From Methanobacteriota archaeon (GTDB lineage: Archaea > Halobacteriota > Methanosarcinia > Methanosarcinales > Methanoperedenaceae), in the NCBI GenBank assembly GCA_018899795.1, contig JAHIHJ010000374.1:1-9071 (forward strand): a stretch of 9,071 nt of DNA. Reading direction: 5' to 3'. The translations under genes and the position numbers were made by a program. Below are positions 1 to 6,423 of the stretch, in pieces (the first letter of the stretch is position 1; each line of letters starts with the position of its first letter). The notes beneath the pieces are model-generated. The model was given only the letters and a program-made list of their open reading frames with translations, was not told the origin of the DNA and searched no databases.

Positions 1-144
1 AAACAAATAGAAGAACTTTATATCGTGTTAAATGGTTTCAAAATCGTGGGAAATCATAGATATGTTGAGAAGATTGAGATCAATACTGAGATCAATCCTC
101 ATATAAATAAAAATATTGCGGTTTGTCAAGAAGCATATTCTTGA
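1..144 (+). CDS. Possible C-terminal fragment of an unidentified protein
   Basis: Reading frame 1 is open from the first base to a TGA at 142-144, giving 47 residues with no start in view, so any gene would begin upstream of the window. The other two forward frames are stopped early. The peptide is lysine- and isoleucine-rich and contains a 12-base tandem repeat (75-84 and 87-96) that reads as EINTEINP. I recognise no family. The composition is more AT-rich than the genes further right, and an open frame of this length could occur by chance, so this is only a plausible partial gene. It could also be a decayed remnant. Confidence 0.35.
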   Translation, partial: KQIEELYIVLNGFKIVGNHRYVEKIEINTEINPHINKNIAVCQEAYS

Positions 145-451
145 TCGAGACATAAACGAGGTTAGGAAAGGAGTGGGATTATCGCGCCCAACTCATGAAT
201 TATAACAGGATGCAAGAGAAGTACACATTTCCAATAATTAATAGTGGACAGGTTGGGGAGTGCGGGTTAGGGTAATTAAAAAAGTTTTCCTGCCTACTGA
301 ATCAATTACCTGTTTCTTTATCATATAGGGTCATTCCATGGCTATACTTAATTTTTTTTCGAGATGAATCCTAAGATTCCATATTCTCCTCTGGAACGGG
401 TCATCCACAGCATTCGTTACAACCTTAAAGTTATTCTATCCTTTTCATCTC

Positions 452-467
452 ACCCTGAAATCAGGGT
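452..467. repeat. Perfect 7+7 inverted repeat upstream of marker protein 8 gene
   Basis: The half-sites ACCCTGA and TCAGGGT are exact reverse complements separated by AA, making a 16-base near-palindrome about 130 bases before the next gene. The two-base centre is too short for a stable RNA hairpin loop, so a dimeric regulator site is a better reading than a terminator. No second copy was noticed in the window, and the function is inferred. Confidence 0.4.
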
Positions 468-565
468 CAACCTCTTGTCTATTTTCACTCTCCGATTATC
501 ACCAAAAAAACATTAAACAGGGCAAATCTTGCCTTTACTCCTCAAATAATGACATTATCTTAACG

Positions 566-580
566 ATTAATACCTATAAG
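566..580 (+). promoter_or_regulatory. Candidate TATA region for marker protein 8 gene
   Basis: ATTAATA (566-572) is followed by CTATAAG (574-580). The first lies about 26 bases before ATG 597, which fits a leaderless archaeal transcript, and no Shine-Dalgarno sequence precedes that ATG. The match is weak in AT-rich DNA. Confidence 0.3.
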
Positions 581-596
581 ACTTATATTGAAACTC

Positions 597-1466
597 ATGG
601 CAAAACCAAAAGACAGGCATGTTATGGAAGCGCTTGGAAAAACGCGCGTAGTTGTAGAGGATGGAAAGGTCGTTGAAGTTGGCGAACCGCAGACAGAATA
701 TTGCCCGATCTTCGATAAGGTGCGCGGGATAAAGAAATTTTCTGGAAAGACCGCGAAAGAGAATATCGAGTTCAGGATAAAGGATTTCGGTTTGTTCACA
801 GGGGACAGGGCTATCGAAATGGAGATATTCGTGGGTTTTGGCGCGAGCGAGACCTTTATGACAGGACTGCGCCGCGGGCTCCTGGATGCCTGCGTAACAG
901 CATGTGACGGTGCAGGGACTGTGATCACAAGCAACCCGAAACTGGCACAGGGCATGGGTTCCCGTATCTCAGGACTTGTTGAGACAACCCCGATACCAAA
1001 ACTCATAGAGAGGATACAGGAAGTGGGAGGCATAGTGCTTGACCCAGAGACCGCGGCTCTTGACCAGGTCGAAGGCGTGAAGAGAGCCATCGAGACGGGT
1101 TTTAAGAAGATAGGAGTCTCGGTCACTAATCCAAAGGACATGCGCGCCATCCGCGATCTTGAGAAAAAACACAGGGTTCAGGTTGTGGCTTTTGGCGTCC
1201 ATACTACAGGCATATCTGAGAGCGAGGCAAAAGAGTTCATCGATCTTGTGGACATGACCACAGGATGTACTTCAAAATGGATACGCGGCTGCATCGCAGG
1301 GAAAACCATAGCGCAGTTCGGGACAGCGATACCCATATTCGCGATTACCCAGTGCGGGAAGGAACTGCTGCTTGAGAGAGCGAAAGAGGTTACTGACCCG
1401 ATACTCATCAATACCATGAAACTGCCAGTGCAGCCTGATGAGAAGCAGCCAAGACCGCTTATATGA
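597..1466 (+). CDS. Methanogenesis marker protein 8 (DUF2099 family)
   Basis: The product (289 residues from ATG 597) matches the DUF2099 / methanogenesis marker protein 8 family as I remember it. It has the opening HVMEALGKTRVVVEDGKV, a YCPIFDKVRGI segment, the region ENIEFRIKDFGLFT, and the central GAGTVITSNPKLAQGMGSRI followed by SGLVETTPIP. The family is found essentially in methanogens and relatives with methyl-coenzyme M reductase; its biochemical role is not established to my knowledge. There is no signal peptide or membrane segment, so it is probably cytosolic. Several cysteines (in YCPIF, DACVTACDG, TGCTS and RGCIAG) could bind metal or a cofactor, which is inference. The frame also extends to TTG 588, but ATG 597 is preferred because the conserved part starts just after it. 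ATG 624 would leave only MEALGK and is less likely. The next gene starts 34 bases downstream, so cotranscription is plausible. Confidence 0.85.
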   Translation: MAKPKDRHVMEALGKTRVVVEDGKVVEVGEPQTEYCPIFDKVRGIKKFSGKTAKENIEFRIKDFGLFTGDRAIEMEIFVGFGASETFMTGLRRGLLDACVTACDGAGTVITSNPKLAQGMGSRISGLVETTPIPKLIERIQEVGGIVLDPETAALDQVEGVKRAIETGFKKIGVSVTNPKDMRAIRDLEKKHRVQVVAFGVHTTGISESEAKEFIDLVDMTTGCTSKWIRGCIAGKTIAQFGTAIPIFAITQCGKELLLERAKEVTDPILINTMKLPVQPDEKQPRPLI

Positions 1467-1500
1467 AGTGGACAGGTTCTTATCCATTTTGTGAACTTTC

Positions 1501-1680
1501 ATGTTGACGGTTGAAGAATACACATCAGGGGAGATTTTTGAATTCATGAAACAAATCGACATCGCAGTGGAATTATTGCGTGTCCCGTTAATAAAAAATG
1601 TCATTAGAAAAAAAATGACAGGTAAACTGGAAAAATATCGTGATGATTTTGTCCTTGCATCCCTGGAGGATGAAGAGTGA
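1501..1680 (+). CDS. Small hypothetical protein, 59 residues
   Basis: An open frame from ATG 1501 to TGA 1678-1680 encodes 59 residues, beginning MLTVEEYTSGEIFEFMKQ and ending VLASLEDEE. It fills almost the whole gap between marker protein 8 and the asparagine synthase. The composition is that of a real small soluble protein: alternating charged and hydrophobic residues, a probable helix around FEFMKQIDIAVELL, a basic stretch IRKKMTGKLEKY and an acidic tail. There are no cysteines, signal peptide or membrane segment. Its last codons contain the GGAGG that serves the next frame, and it overlaps GTG 1677 by four bases (GTGA), a typical translational-coupling arrangement. A start at ATG 1546 is possible. 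No clear Shine-Dalgarno precedes ATG 1501. I recognise no family. Confidence 0.55.
   Translation: MLTVEEYTSGEIFEFMKQIDIAVELLRVPLIKNVIRKKMTGKLEKYRDDFVLASLEDEE
1665..1669 (+). promoter_or_regulatory. Ribosome binding site GGAGG before GTG 1677
   Basis: GGAGG lies seven bases before GTG 1677, an optimal archaeal Shine-Dalgarno placement. It is 46 bases before ATG 1716, the codon needed for an N-terminal catalytic cysteine, so it supports the longer synthase form rather than the catalytically expected one. Confidence 0.6.
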
Positions 1681-3065
1681 CATTTTTAAACCATGGAATG
1701 ACTATCTATGCCTCTATGTGCGGCATCGCAGGCGCGGCAGGAAAAGATCCCGAAGCATCAGTTCAAAAGATGCTTGAAGCAATAAGACACAGGGGACCTG
1801 ATGGCACAGGAATGTTCTCTCTGGGCGATATCACTCTGGGCAGCGTACTCCTTAAAATAACAGGCGACAAGAGCCAGCCTATCCACAACAGGGGCGCTCT
1901 AACGTACAACGGCGAGATCTACAACTTCAGGGAGATCGCCCAAAAACACGGTCTGAAAACAGGATCTGACAGTGAAGCGCTTTTTAACTTGATCGAATCG
2001 GAAGGTGTCGAGGCAGCGCCTTTAGCTCTTGATGGCGACTATGCGTTCGCCTACGCGTATAATGATACAATATACCTGGCGCGCGACCCCGCTGGTGTGA
2101 AGCCGCTGTACTATGGTAAAACAGGCGAACTGTTCGCTTTCGCGTCTGAGAAAAAAGCCCTTTCTGCGATTGGAATAAAGGATATACTTTCACTCAAATC
2201 CGGGCACATGCTTATGTACAGCGGCGGCGTGCTTAATGAAAAATCAGTGACAGGTTTTGTCAAAGGGGAACAGATCACCGATGAAAACATCGCTTCTGAA
2301 GCGCTGTTCAATGCAATAGAAAAGGCTGTGAAAAAACGCACATACTCGCCATGCGCCATAGCGTTCTCTGGTGGTCTTGACAGCTCGCTTATCGCGGCTC
2401 TGTACCCCGAAGCTGAACTGTATTCGGTGGGTATGGCAGGATCGCACGACATTATGCAGACGAAAAAGGCAGCCCAACTCCTTGGTCTTGATGATAAACT
2501 GCATCTTCATGAGCTTACTATGGATGAGGTCGAGTCTGCTATTCCTGATGTTATAAGAGCCGTCGAATCAGCAGACCCGCTGAAAGTCAGCATCGCTTTG
2601 CCGCTGTTATTCGCTTCAAGAGATGCCCACATGGACGGTATCCGCGTGATGCTTTCTGGTCAGGGCGCTGACGAGCTTTTCGCAGGTTACAAGCGATATG
2701 AATCCATGCCCCCCCCAGAACTTGAAAGCGCGCTGAAACACGACCTTGAGAACATAGCAGAAAATAACCTTGAGCGGGACGACGCTGCGACCATGGCAAA
2801 TTCCGTTGAACTTCGCGTACCTTACCTTGACAGGGAAGTAGTTGAACTGGCTCTCAGGATCGCGCCTGAACTTAAGATAAAAAGCGGCATGCGAAAATAC
2901 ATTCTGCGCCTTGCCGCAGGCAGGCTGCTTCCAGATGAACTTGCATTGAAAGAAAAGAAAGCTGCCCAATACAGCAGCGGCATTTACTCTGCGATCGAGA
3001 AGCTCGCCAGGAAAAATGGGTTTAAGGGAGTTAAAGATTATTTTGAAAATGCGGCATTACTTTAA
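1677..3065 (+). CDS. asnB: Glutamine-dependent asparagine synthase (AsnB family)
   Basis: This class II glutamine amidotransferase fused to an ATP-pyrophosphatase domain is expected to make asparagine from aspartate, ATP and glutamine. Numbering from GTG 1677 (462 residues), the glutaminase domain shows MCGIAGAAG (14-22), HRGPDG (38-43), NGEIYN (78-83) and GSDSE (96-100). The synthetase domain shows the PP-loop SGGLDSS (231-237), SGQGADELFAGY (327-338), and the conserved stretch around NSVELRVPYLD (375-385). The nucleophile should be Cys15 and must be N-terminal, which points to translation from ATG 1716 (449 residues). Yet the good ribosome binding site belongs to GTG 1677, so either the 13-residue leader is cleaved or the start is ATG 1716. 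It is rather shorter than many bacterial AsnB proteins. The frame overlaps the 59-residue ORF by four bases and ends directly against the opposing lipoprotein gene. The exact acceptor substrate is inferred from the family, and related amidotransferases can amidate other carboxylates. Confidence 0.88.
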   Translation: MTFLNHGMTIYASMCGIAGAAGKDPEASVQKMLEAIRHRGPDGTGMFSLGDITLGSVLLKITGDKSQPIHNRGALTYNGEIYNFREIAQKHGLKTGSDSEALFNLIESEGVEAAPLALDGDYAFAYAYNDTIYLARDPAGVKPLYYGKTGELFAFASEKKALSAIGIKDILSLKSGHMLMYSGGVLNEKSVTGFVKGEQITDENIASEALFNAIEKAVKKRTYSPCAIAFSGGLDSSLIAALYPEAELYSVGMAGSHDIMQTKKAAQLLGLDDKLHLHELTMDEVESAIPDVIRAVESADPLKVSIALPLLFASRDAHMDGIRVMLSGQGADELFAGYKRYESMPPPELESALKHDLENIAENNLERDDAATMANSVELRVPYLDREVVELALRIAPELKIKSGMRKYILRLAAGRLLPDELALKEKKAAQYSSGIYSAIEKLARKNGFKGVKDYFENAALL

Positions 3066-3677
3066 TTACTTTAGATACAGGAAATTACCCCCATTTAATC
3101 CGATCACTGAATGATAATTGATCTTCTGGCTCAATTCTGCATCATTCCTGCTGATATACATTTCTTTGCCAAAATAGGCGTATTCAAATCCGTATGTCTT
3201 CAAAAGGTCTTCTTTCTTCAGGATAATATCCTTCTGGGGTTCAACAAAATACAGCTTATTATCAAGAATAACACCGTTTATCGTATGCCATGCATTCTGT
3301 CCTTTTACTGCTCCTGTCAGCAGGACTGCATACGTCTCAAAACCCGCGTCCGTAGCATTCTTGAGAAAATCCCGTGTAAACTGCGCGCACACATACTGGT
3401 CTTCATATACTTTTGAAGGATCAAGGATATATGGATGTTTATTGGTCGCATCTTCCTTGAGCCACGCTGCGAATTTATCATATTTTGTCAGGGGCTTTTC
3501 AGTAGTGGCGATCGGCGTTGGTTCCGGAGTATCGGTCGGAACGATCTCCTGCATATCTGCCTGCGTCCGCGTTGCATCGGATGGCGGGAATTCCATATCC
3601 TGACCCTGCGCTTTCTCAGTGCACCCCGATAACGCAATTCCTGCTGCCAATGCAAATATTATTATTAATATTTTCAT
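3066..3677 (-). CDS. Transglutaminase-like lipoprotein (putative cysteine-protease fold)
   Basis: The 203-residue product begins with a lipoprotein signal: Lys2, a hydrophobic core, and the lipobox ALSGC with the lipidated Cys19. A Ser/Thr/Pro-rich linker follows to about residue 63 (TDTPEPTPIATTEKP), so the protein is probably tethered outside the membrane. The folded part (about 65-203) has an order compatible with a transglutaminase-like Cys-His-acid triad: Cys97 in YVCAQFTRDFL, His131 in NAWHTINGV, and Glu146 in YFVEPQKD. This fold assignment rests on motif order only, and substrate and activity (peptidase, transamidase or binding) are unknown. Its ATG overlaps the last base of the hisI TAA (TAATG), so it is probably coupled to hisI, although no functional link is evident. 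No Shine-Dalgarno site is visible. The stop codon abuts that of asnB on the other strand. Confidence 0.72.
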   Translation of the reverse strand: MKILIIIFALAAGIALSGCTEKAQGQDMEFPPSDATRTQADMQEIVPTDTPEPTPIATTEKPLTKYDKFAAWLKEDATNKHPYILDPSKVYEDQYVCAQFTRDFLKNATDAGFETYAVLLTGAVKGQNAWHTINGVILDNKLYFVEPQKDIILKKEDLLKTYGFEYAYFGKEMYISRNDAELSQKINYHSVIGLNGGNFLYLK

Positions 3678-4042
3678 TAAGTCTTATATACATCTTCAGG
3701 CTCAAATAACTTTTCGCCCACGACTTTGCCCTCGATCGTCCTGTAAAAACACGATCTGTAGCCTGTATGGCATGCTCCGCCTATCTGTTCGACCTTGAGC
3801 AGCACTGCATCAGCATCACAGTCGATCAGTATATCATGGATTATCTGCTCATGACCTGAACTTTCTCCCTTTTTCCAGAGTTTGCGCCTGCTCCGGCTCC
3901 AGTAGTATCCTCTTTTTGTCTCTATGGTCTTTTTGAGTGCTTCTTTATCCATGAATGCTACCATGAGCACTTCGCCTGTTTTGTAGTCCTGGGCAATGGC
4001 TGTAACAAGACCGTTCTCAAATTTAAGGTCGTTTAGGTTCAT
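3677..4042 (-). CDS. hisI: Phosphoribosyl-AMP cyclohydrolase (HisI)
   Basis: HisI opens the purine ring of phosphoribosyl-AMP, the third step of histidine biosynthesis, in the cytosol. The 121-residue length is that of a monofunctional archaeal enzyme with no HisE pyrophosphohydrolase fused. Family motifs are clear: [11 protein letters not shown] (26-36), YYWSRSR (46-52) followed by [10 protein letters not shown] (55-64), the metal-binding DCDAD (74-78) with Cys75, and [14 protein letters not shown] (88-101), with Cys91 and Cys98 as expected zinc ligands. The start is secure because GGGAGGT sits four bases upstream. The first 20 bases overlap the end of the COG2403 GTPase gene, and the last base overlaps the start of the lipoprotein gene. 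No other his gene is present, so the pathway genes are dispersed in this genome. Confidence 0.95.
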   Translation of the reverse strand: MNLNDLKFENGLVTAIAQDYKTGEVLMVAFMDKEALKKTIETKRGYYWSRSRRKLWKKGESSGHEQIIHDILIDCDADAVLLKVEQIGGACHTGYRSCFYRTIEGKVVGEKLFEPEDVYKT

Positions 4043-5405
4043 ATTGACCTCCCAAGTTATCTACATACTTAATAATTTTTCCTGGTAATTTTTTCTTTTT
4101 AAGCCAGTCTTCAATCACATCTTCCAGCCTGACATCCACTTCCTCGATCCTGTACCTTACCCTCACCACAGGTTTATTGAGGGAGAGGAGGCTGCCCAGA
4201 TCGATGGGTGTTCCAGCGACGGCTGTATCGCAATCTGTAGCGTTTATCGTCTCCTCCAGTTCTTTCACCTGGTCAGGGCTGTATCCCATAGCAGGAAGCA
4301 CTGCACCAAGGTGGGGGAATGCTTCATACACCCTGAGTATAGAGCCGACAGCATGAGAATGCGGGTCGATAACCTCTTTTGCCCCGAATTTTTTAGCAGC
4401 CAGGACGCCCGCACCGAAAGCCATCCCGCCGTGAGTGAGCGTGGGACCGTCCTCAACAGCAAGGACGCGCTTTCCTTTTATCAATTCTGGCATGTCCACT
4501 GTTATCACGGAATTGGCTTTAATGATCTTAGCATTCTCATTTAATGACCTGACATTCTTGATGACCAGTTCCACATCCTCCTTCCTCGCAGAGTCCACCT
4601 TGTTCACGATAACAACATCTGCAAGCCGCACGTTCACATTGCCAGGATAATATGTGAGTTCATGTCCTGCCCTGTGGGGATCTGCTATAACGATATGGAG
4701 GTCGGGCTTATAGAACGGGATGTCGTTGTTCCCTCCGTCCCATATTATAATATCCGCTTCCTTTTCAGCACTATCAAGTATCTTTTTAAAGTCAACGCCG
4801 CTGTAAACTACGCTCCCGCAGCAGATATAGGGCTCGTATTCCTCTCTTTCTTCTATGGTGCATTCATGTTTGATGCAGTCTTCCATCACAGCAAAGCGCT
4901 GGCATTCCTGTTTTCGCAGGTCGCCGTAGGGCATGGGATGGCGCACCACGACCACCCTGAAACCATTTTCTTTCAATATGTCAAGCAGTTTCTGCGATGT
5001 GGGGCTCTTACCTGCGCCTGTTCTCACGGCACAGACAGATATCACGGGTTTTTTTGACTGCAGCATTGTGCTTTCAGTTCCCATAAGCCTGAAATCAGCG
5101 CCTGCCGCAAGGACAAGCGAAGCTTTCTGCATCACTGTTTCATGTGAGAGGTCTGAGTATGCGAGAATGACCTGTTCGATGTGTTTTTCTTTTATCACCC
5201 TGGCGAGTTCCTCTTCGGGATAGATCGGGATGCCTTTTTCATAAAGACTTCCTGCCAGTTCCTTCGGGTAACCCCGCCCTGCGATACCCGGGATTTGCGC
5301 TGCTGTGAAAGCAACGACTTCGTAATCTAAGTTGCCCCTGAAAAATACGTTGAAATTGTGGAAATCACGTCCTGCGGCGCCCATTATTATTACTTTCGTC
5401 CTCAT
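4023..5405 (-). CDS. COG2403-type GTPase, usually annotated cyclic 2,3-diphosphoglycerate synthetase
   Basis: A 460-residue soluble protein in two parts. The N-terminal region (about 1-115) is Rossmann-like: [15 protein letters not shown] (5-19) and the AGRGYP segment. The second part is a P-loop domain with RTGAGKS (128-134), a variant Walker A lacking the usual first Gly/Ala. It continues with HPMPYGDL (156-163), a Walker B-like [10 protein letters not shown] (219-228), and NKVD (268-271), the guanine-specificity motif of GTPases. Further conserved-looking blocks are [12 protein letters not shown] (317-328) and VAGTPIDL (396-403). This architecture fits COG2403 predicted GTPases, commonly labelled cyclic 2,3-diphosphoglycerate synthetase. 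The synthetase I recall as characterised, from Methanothermus, has a different N-terminus, so that activity is not shown here. ATG 5405 has AGAGG seven bases upstream. The gene is first in the operon with hisI and the lipoprotein gene, with a 20-base overlap into hisI. Confidence 0.78.
   Translation of the reverse strand: MRTKVIIMGAAGRDFHNFNVFFRGNLDYEVVAFTAAQIPGIAGRGYPKELAGSLYEKGIPIYPEEELARVIKEKHIEQVILAYSDLSHETVMQKASLVLAAGADFRLMGTESTMLQSKKPVISVCAVRTGAGKSPTSQKLLDILKENGFRVVVVRHPMPYGDLRKQECQRFAVMEDCIKHECTIEEREEYEPYICCGSVVYSGVDFKKILDSAEKEADIIIWDGGNNDIPFYKPDLHIVIADPHRAGHELTYYPGNVNVRLADVVIVNKVDSARKEDVELVIKNVRSLNENAKIIKANSVITVDMPELIKGKRVLAVEDGPTLTHGGMAFGAGVLAAKKFGAKEVIDPHSHAVGSILRVYEAFPHLGAVLPAMGYSPDQVKELEETINATDCDTAVAGTPIDLGSLLSLNKPVVRVRYRIEEVDVRLEDVIEDWLKKKKLPGKIIKYVDNLGGQYEPKRP
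4047..4053 (-). promoter_or_regulatory. Ribosome binding site of hisI
   Basis: On the minus strand GGGAGGT lies four bases before the hisI ATG (4042-4040). It sits inside the 3' end of the upstream GTPase gene, so hisI can initiate independently despite the 20-base overlap. Confidence 0.75.
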
Positions 5406-5544
5406 GAAAGAGCCTCTATTGTCATTTTATTAGTCCATGTCCATTTAACTGTATTGTTTCCAGTCGGTGTTTACATTTTTTCCATTTTGAATACGTGGAT
5501 GAAATCAGGAAGATATATATAATCAGATGAATGACTAAAAACAT
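5406..5544. promoter_or_regulatory. Divergent promoter region
   Basis: These 139 bases separate the minus-strand GTPase-hisI operon from the plus-strand surface protein gene, so both promoters should lie here. On the minus strand AGAGG precedes the GTPase ATG, and a weak TATA candidate AGTTAAAT (5442-5449 read backwards) is about 40 bases upstream. A tandem GTCCAT pair occupies 5433-5444. The plus-strand TATA element is listed separately. Confidence 0.55.
5513..5523 (+). promoter_or_regulatory. TATA element of the PGF-pre-PGF surface protein gene
   Basis: ATATATATAAT is the strongest TATA-like sequence in the window outside a gene. Its centre is 27 bases before ATG 5545, which would place transcription start at or within a few bases of the ATG. 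Together with the absence of a Shine-Dalgarno site this suggests a leaderless or very short-leader mRNA. Confidence 0.6.
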
Positions 5545-6363
5545 ATGATAAAATTTGTACTGACTTTAATGATGATGTTATCAGTAATTACAGTTACCAC
5601 TCTTGAGGTTGAAGGCGTCACAGCAGGCAATATTACCGTCAGTGGCGAAGCTACTACTACTTTAATCGGAGGAAGTACTGTTACATATACTTCCCCATCC
5701 GGCGGCGGGGGTGGAGGTGGTGGGCTCTCAGCTGAGAACTTCACCAACATCGAAGTAAATGAAAAATACGATTTGTATATTTATAAAGATAAGGTCACTT
5801 CATACAGGTTCACCAGCAGCGGCAACCCTGTGCTGTTTGTCAATATTACAGGCAACACCAGCCCAGGAGATATCAGGACATCTGTGGAAGTGTTAAGGGA
5901 CACATCAACACTTGTAAAAGAACATGCCCCTGGCATTGTTTACAGGAATGCCAACATCTGGGTCGGAACATCAGGCTTTGCAGTACCGAAGAACATAAAG
6001 GAAGCCGTAATAAGGTTCAGGGTAGAGAATACCTGGATAAGCAGCAGCGGGCTATCCCAGAGCGATATCAGGATGTTCAAATGGGATGGGAGCAGCTGGC
6101 TTATGCTTGAGACTGATGCGAAAGGACAAGATGAAAGCCATTCATACTTCGAATCAAAAACCAATTCTTTCTCGAGTTTTGCAATAAGCGGATTTAAAGG
6201 TACTTACGTTCCAACAGTTTCGAAGCCAGCAGCAGGCGTGACCGCGATGGCGGGAACGGATCAGGATACTGATACCACACAGGCTGAAAAATCCCCGGGC
6301 TTTGAAGTTGCCATTATGATAACGGTCATGAGTGCCGTTTACCTGTCATGGAAAAAGAAATGA
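5545..6363 (+). CDS. PGF-pre-PGF domain surface protein with PGF-CTERM-like anchor
   Basis: A 272-residue exported protein. Residues 1-27 form a signal peptide (Lys3, hydrophobic 4-20, likely cleavage near VTA). A short Thr-rich stretch and eight consecutive glycines (53-60) lead into the PGF-pre-PGF domain (about 61-217), recognisable from LSAENFTNIEV, IWVGTSGFA, IRFRVENTWI, MFKWDGSSWLMLET and TNSFSSFAISGF. A Thr/Ala-rich linker is followed by a PGF-CTERM-like tail: Pro-Gly-Phe (251-253), a hydrophobic segment and the basic end WKKK. By family knowledge such tails are processed by an archaeosortase and the protein is anchored in the envelope. Sequons at N29, N65, N100 and N104 suggest N-glycosylation. 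Unlike the large proteins that usually carry this domain near the C-terminus, nothing precedes it but the Gly tract. It is preceded by a good TATA element and followed by T-rich sequence, so it is probably monocistronic. Confidence 0.85.
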   Translation: MIKFVLTLMMMLSVITVTTLEVEGVTAGNITVSGEATTTLIGGSTVTYTSPSGGGGGGGGLSAENFTNIEVNEKYDLYIYKDKVTSYRFTSSGNPVLFVNITGNTSPGDIRTSVEVLRDTSTLVKEHAPGIVYRNANIWVGTSGFAVPKNIKEAVIRFRVENTWISSSGLSQSDIRMFKWDGSSWLMLETDAKGQDESHSYFESKTNSFSSFAISGFKGTYVPTVSKPAAGVTAMAGTDQDTDTTQAEKSPGFEVAIMITVMSAVYLSWKKK

Positions 6364-6367
6364 ATGA

Positions 6368-6379
6368 TTTTTTCCTTTT
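6368..6379 (+). terminator. Oligo-T terminator after the surface protein gene
   Basis: A T6 run and a T4 run separated by CC begin five bases after the stop codon. Oligo-T tracts on the coding strand are the usual archaeal termination signal, and no hairpin is needed. Confidence 0.45.
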
Positions 6380-6423
6380 CACCAAAATGATTATGCTTCC
6401 CGTGAACAATACCCGTGCACGCA

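Larger units (their letters stand above)
145..596. other. AT-rich intergenic region, no gene recognised
   Basis: About 450 bases with no convincing reading frame on either strand. It holds an oligo-T run (352-359), a perfect inverted repeat (452-467), and a loose 7-base inverted pair (271-277 with 304-310) separated by 26 bases. A 25-codon ORF opening at ATG 195 has no ribosome binding site or recognisable product. The right end must carry the promoter of the marker protein 8 gene. I see no tRNA, box C/D RNA or insertion-sequence ends. Confidence 0.6.

Noticed and set aside
243..254. 12-base word AGTGGACAGGTT repeated at 1467-1478
   Set aside because: A couple of 12-base coincidences are expected in a 9 kb window. 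The flanks do not match, so it is not evidence of an element.
195..272. 25-codon ORF in the left intergenic region
   Set aside because: Very short, with no ribosome binding site, no recognisable sequence and no coupling to a neighbour.
271..310. Loose hairpin GGTAATT...AATTACC in the left intergenic region
   Set aside because: Seven base pairs, mostly A-T, with a 26-base loop is weak and easily found by chance in AT-rich DNA. No structured RNA family is suggested.
560..1150. Long minus-strand ORF opposite the marker protein 8 gene
   Set aside because: It is the complementary-frame image of a well-supported gene. Its translation is Ser/Pro/Thr-rich without family motifs or a ribosome site.
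3681..3690. TATA-like TATATAAG on the minus strand at the end of hisI, as a promoter for the lipoprotein gene
   Set aside because: It is only about 10 bases from the lipoprotein ATG, so transcription would start inside the gene. The codons are also explained by hisI itself.
5701..5724. G-rich stretch as a possible G-quadruplex regulatory element
   Set aside because: It is explained by coding for the glycine tract common in this protein family, and most G runs are too short for a strong quadruplex.
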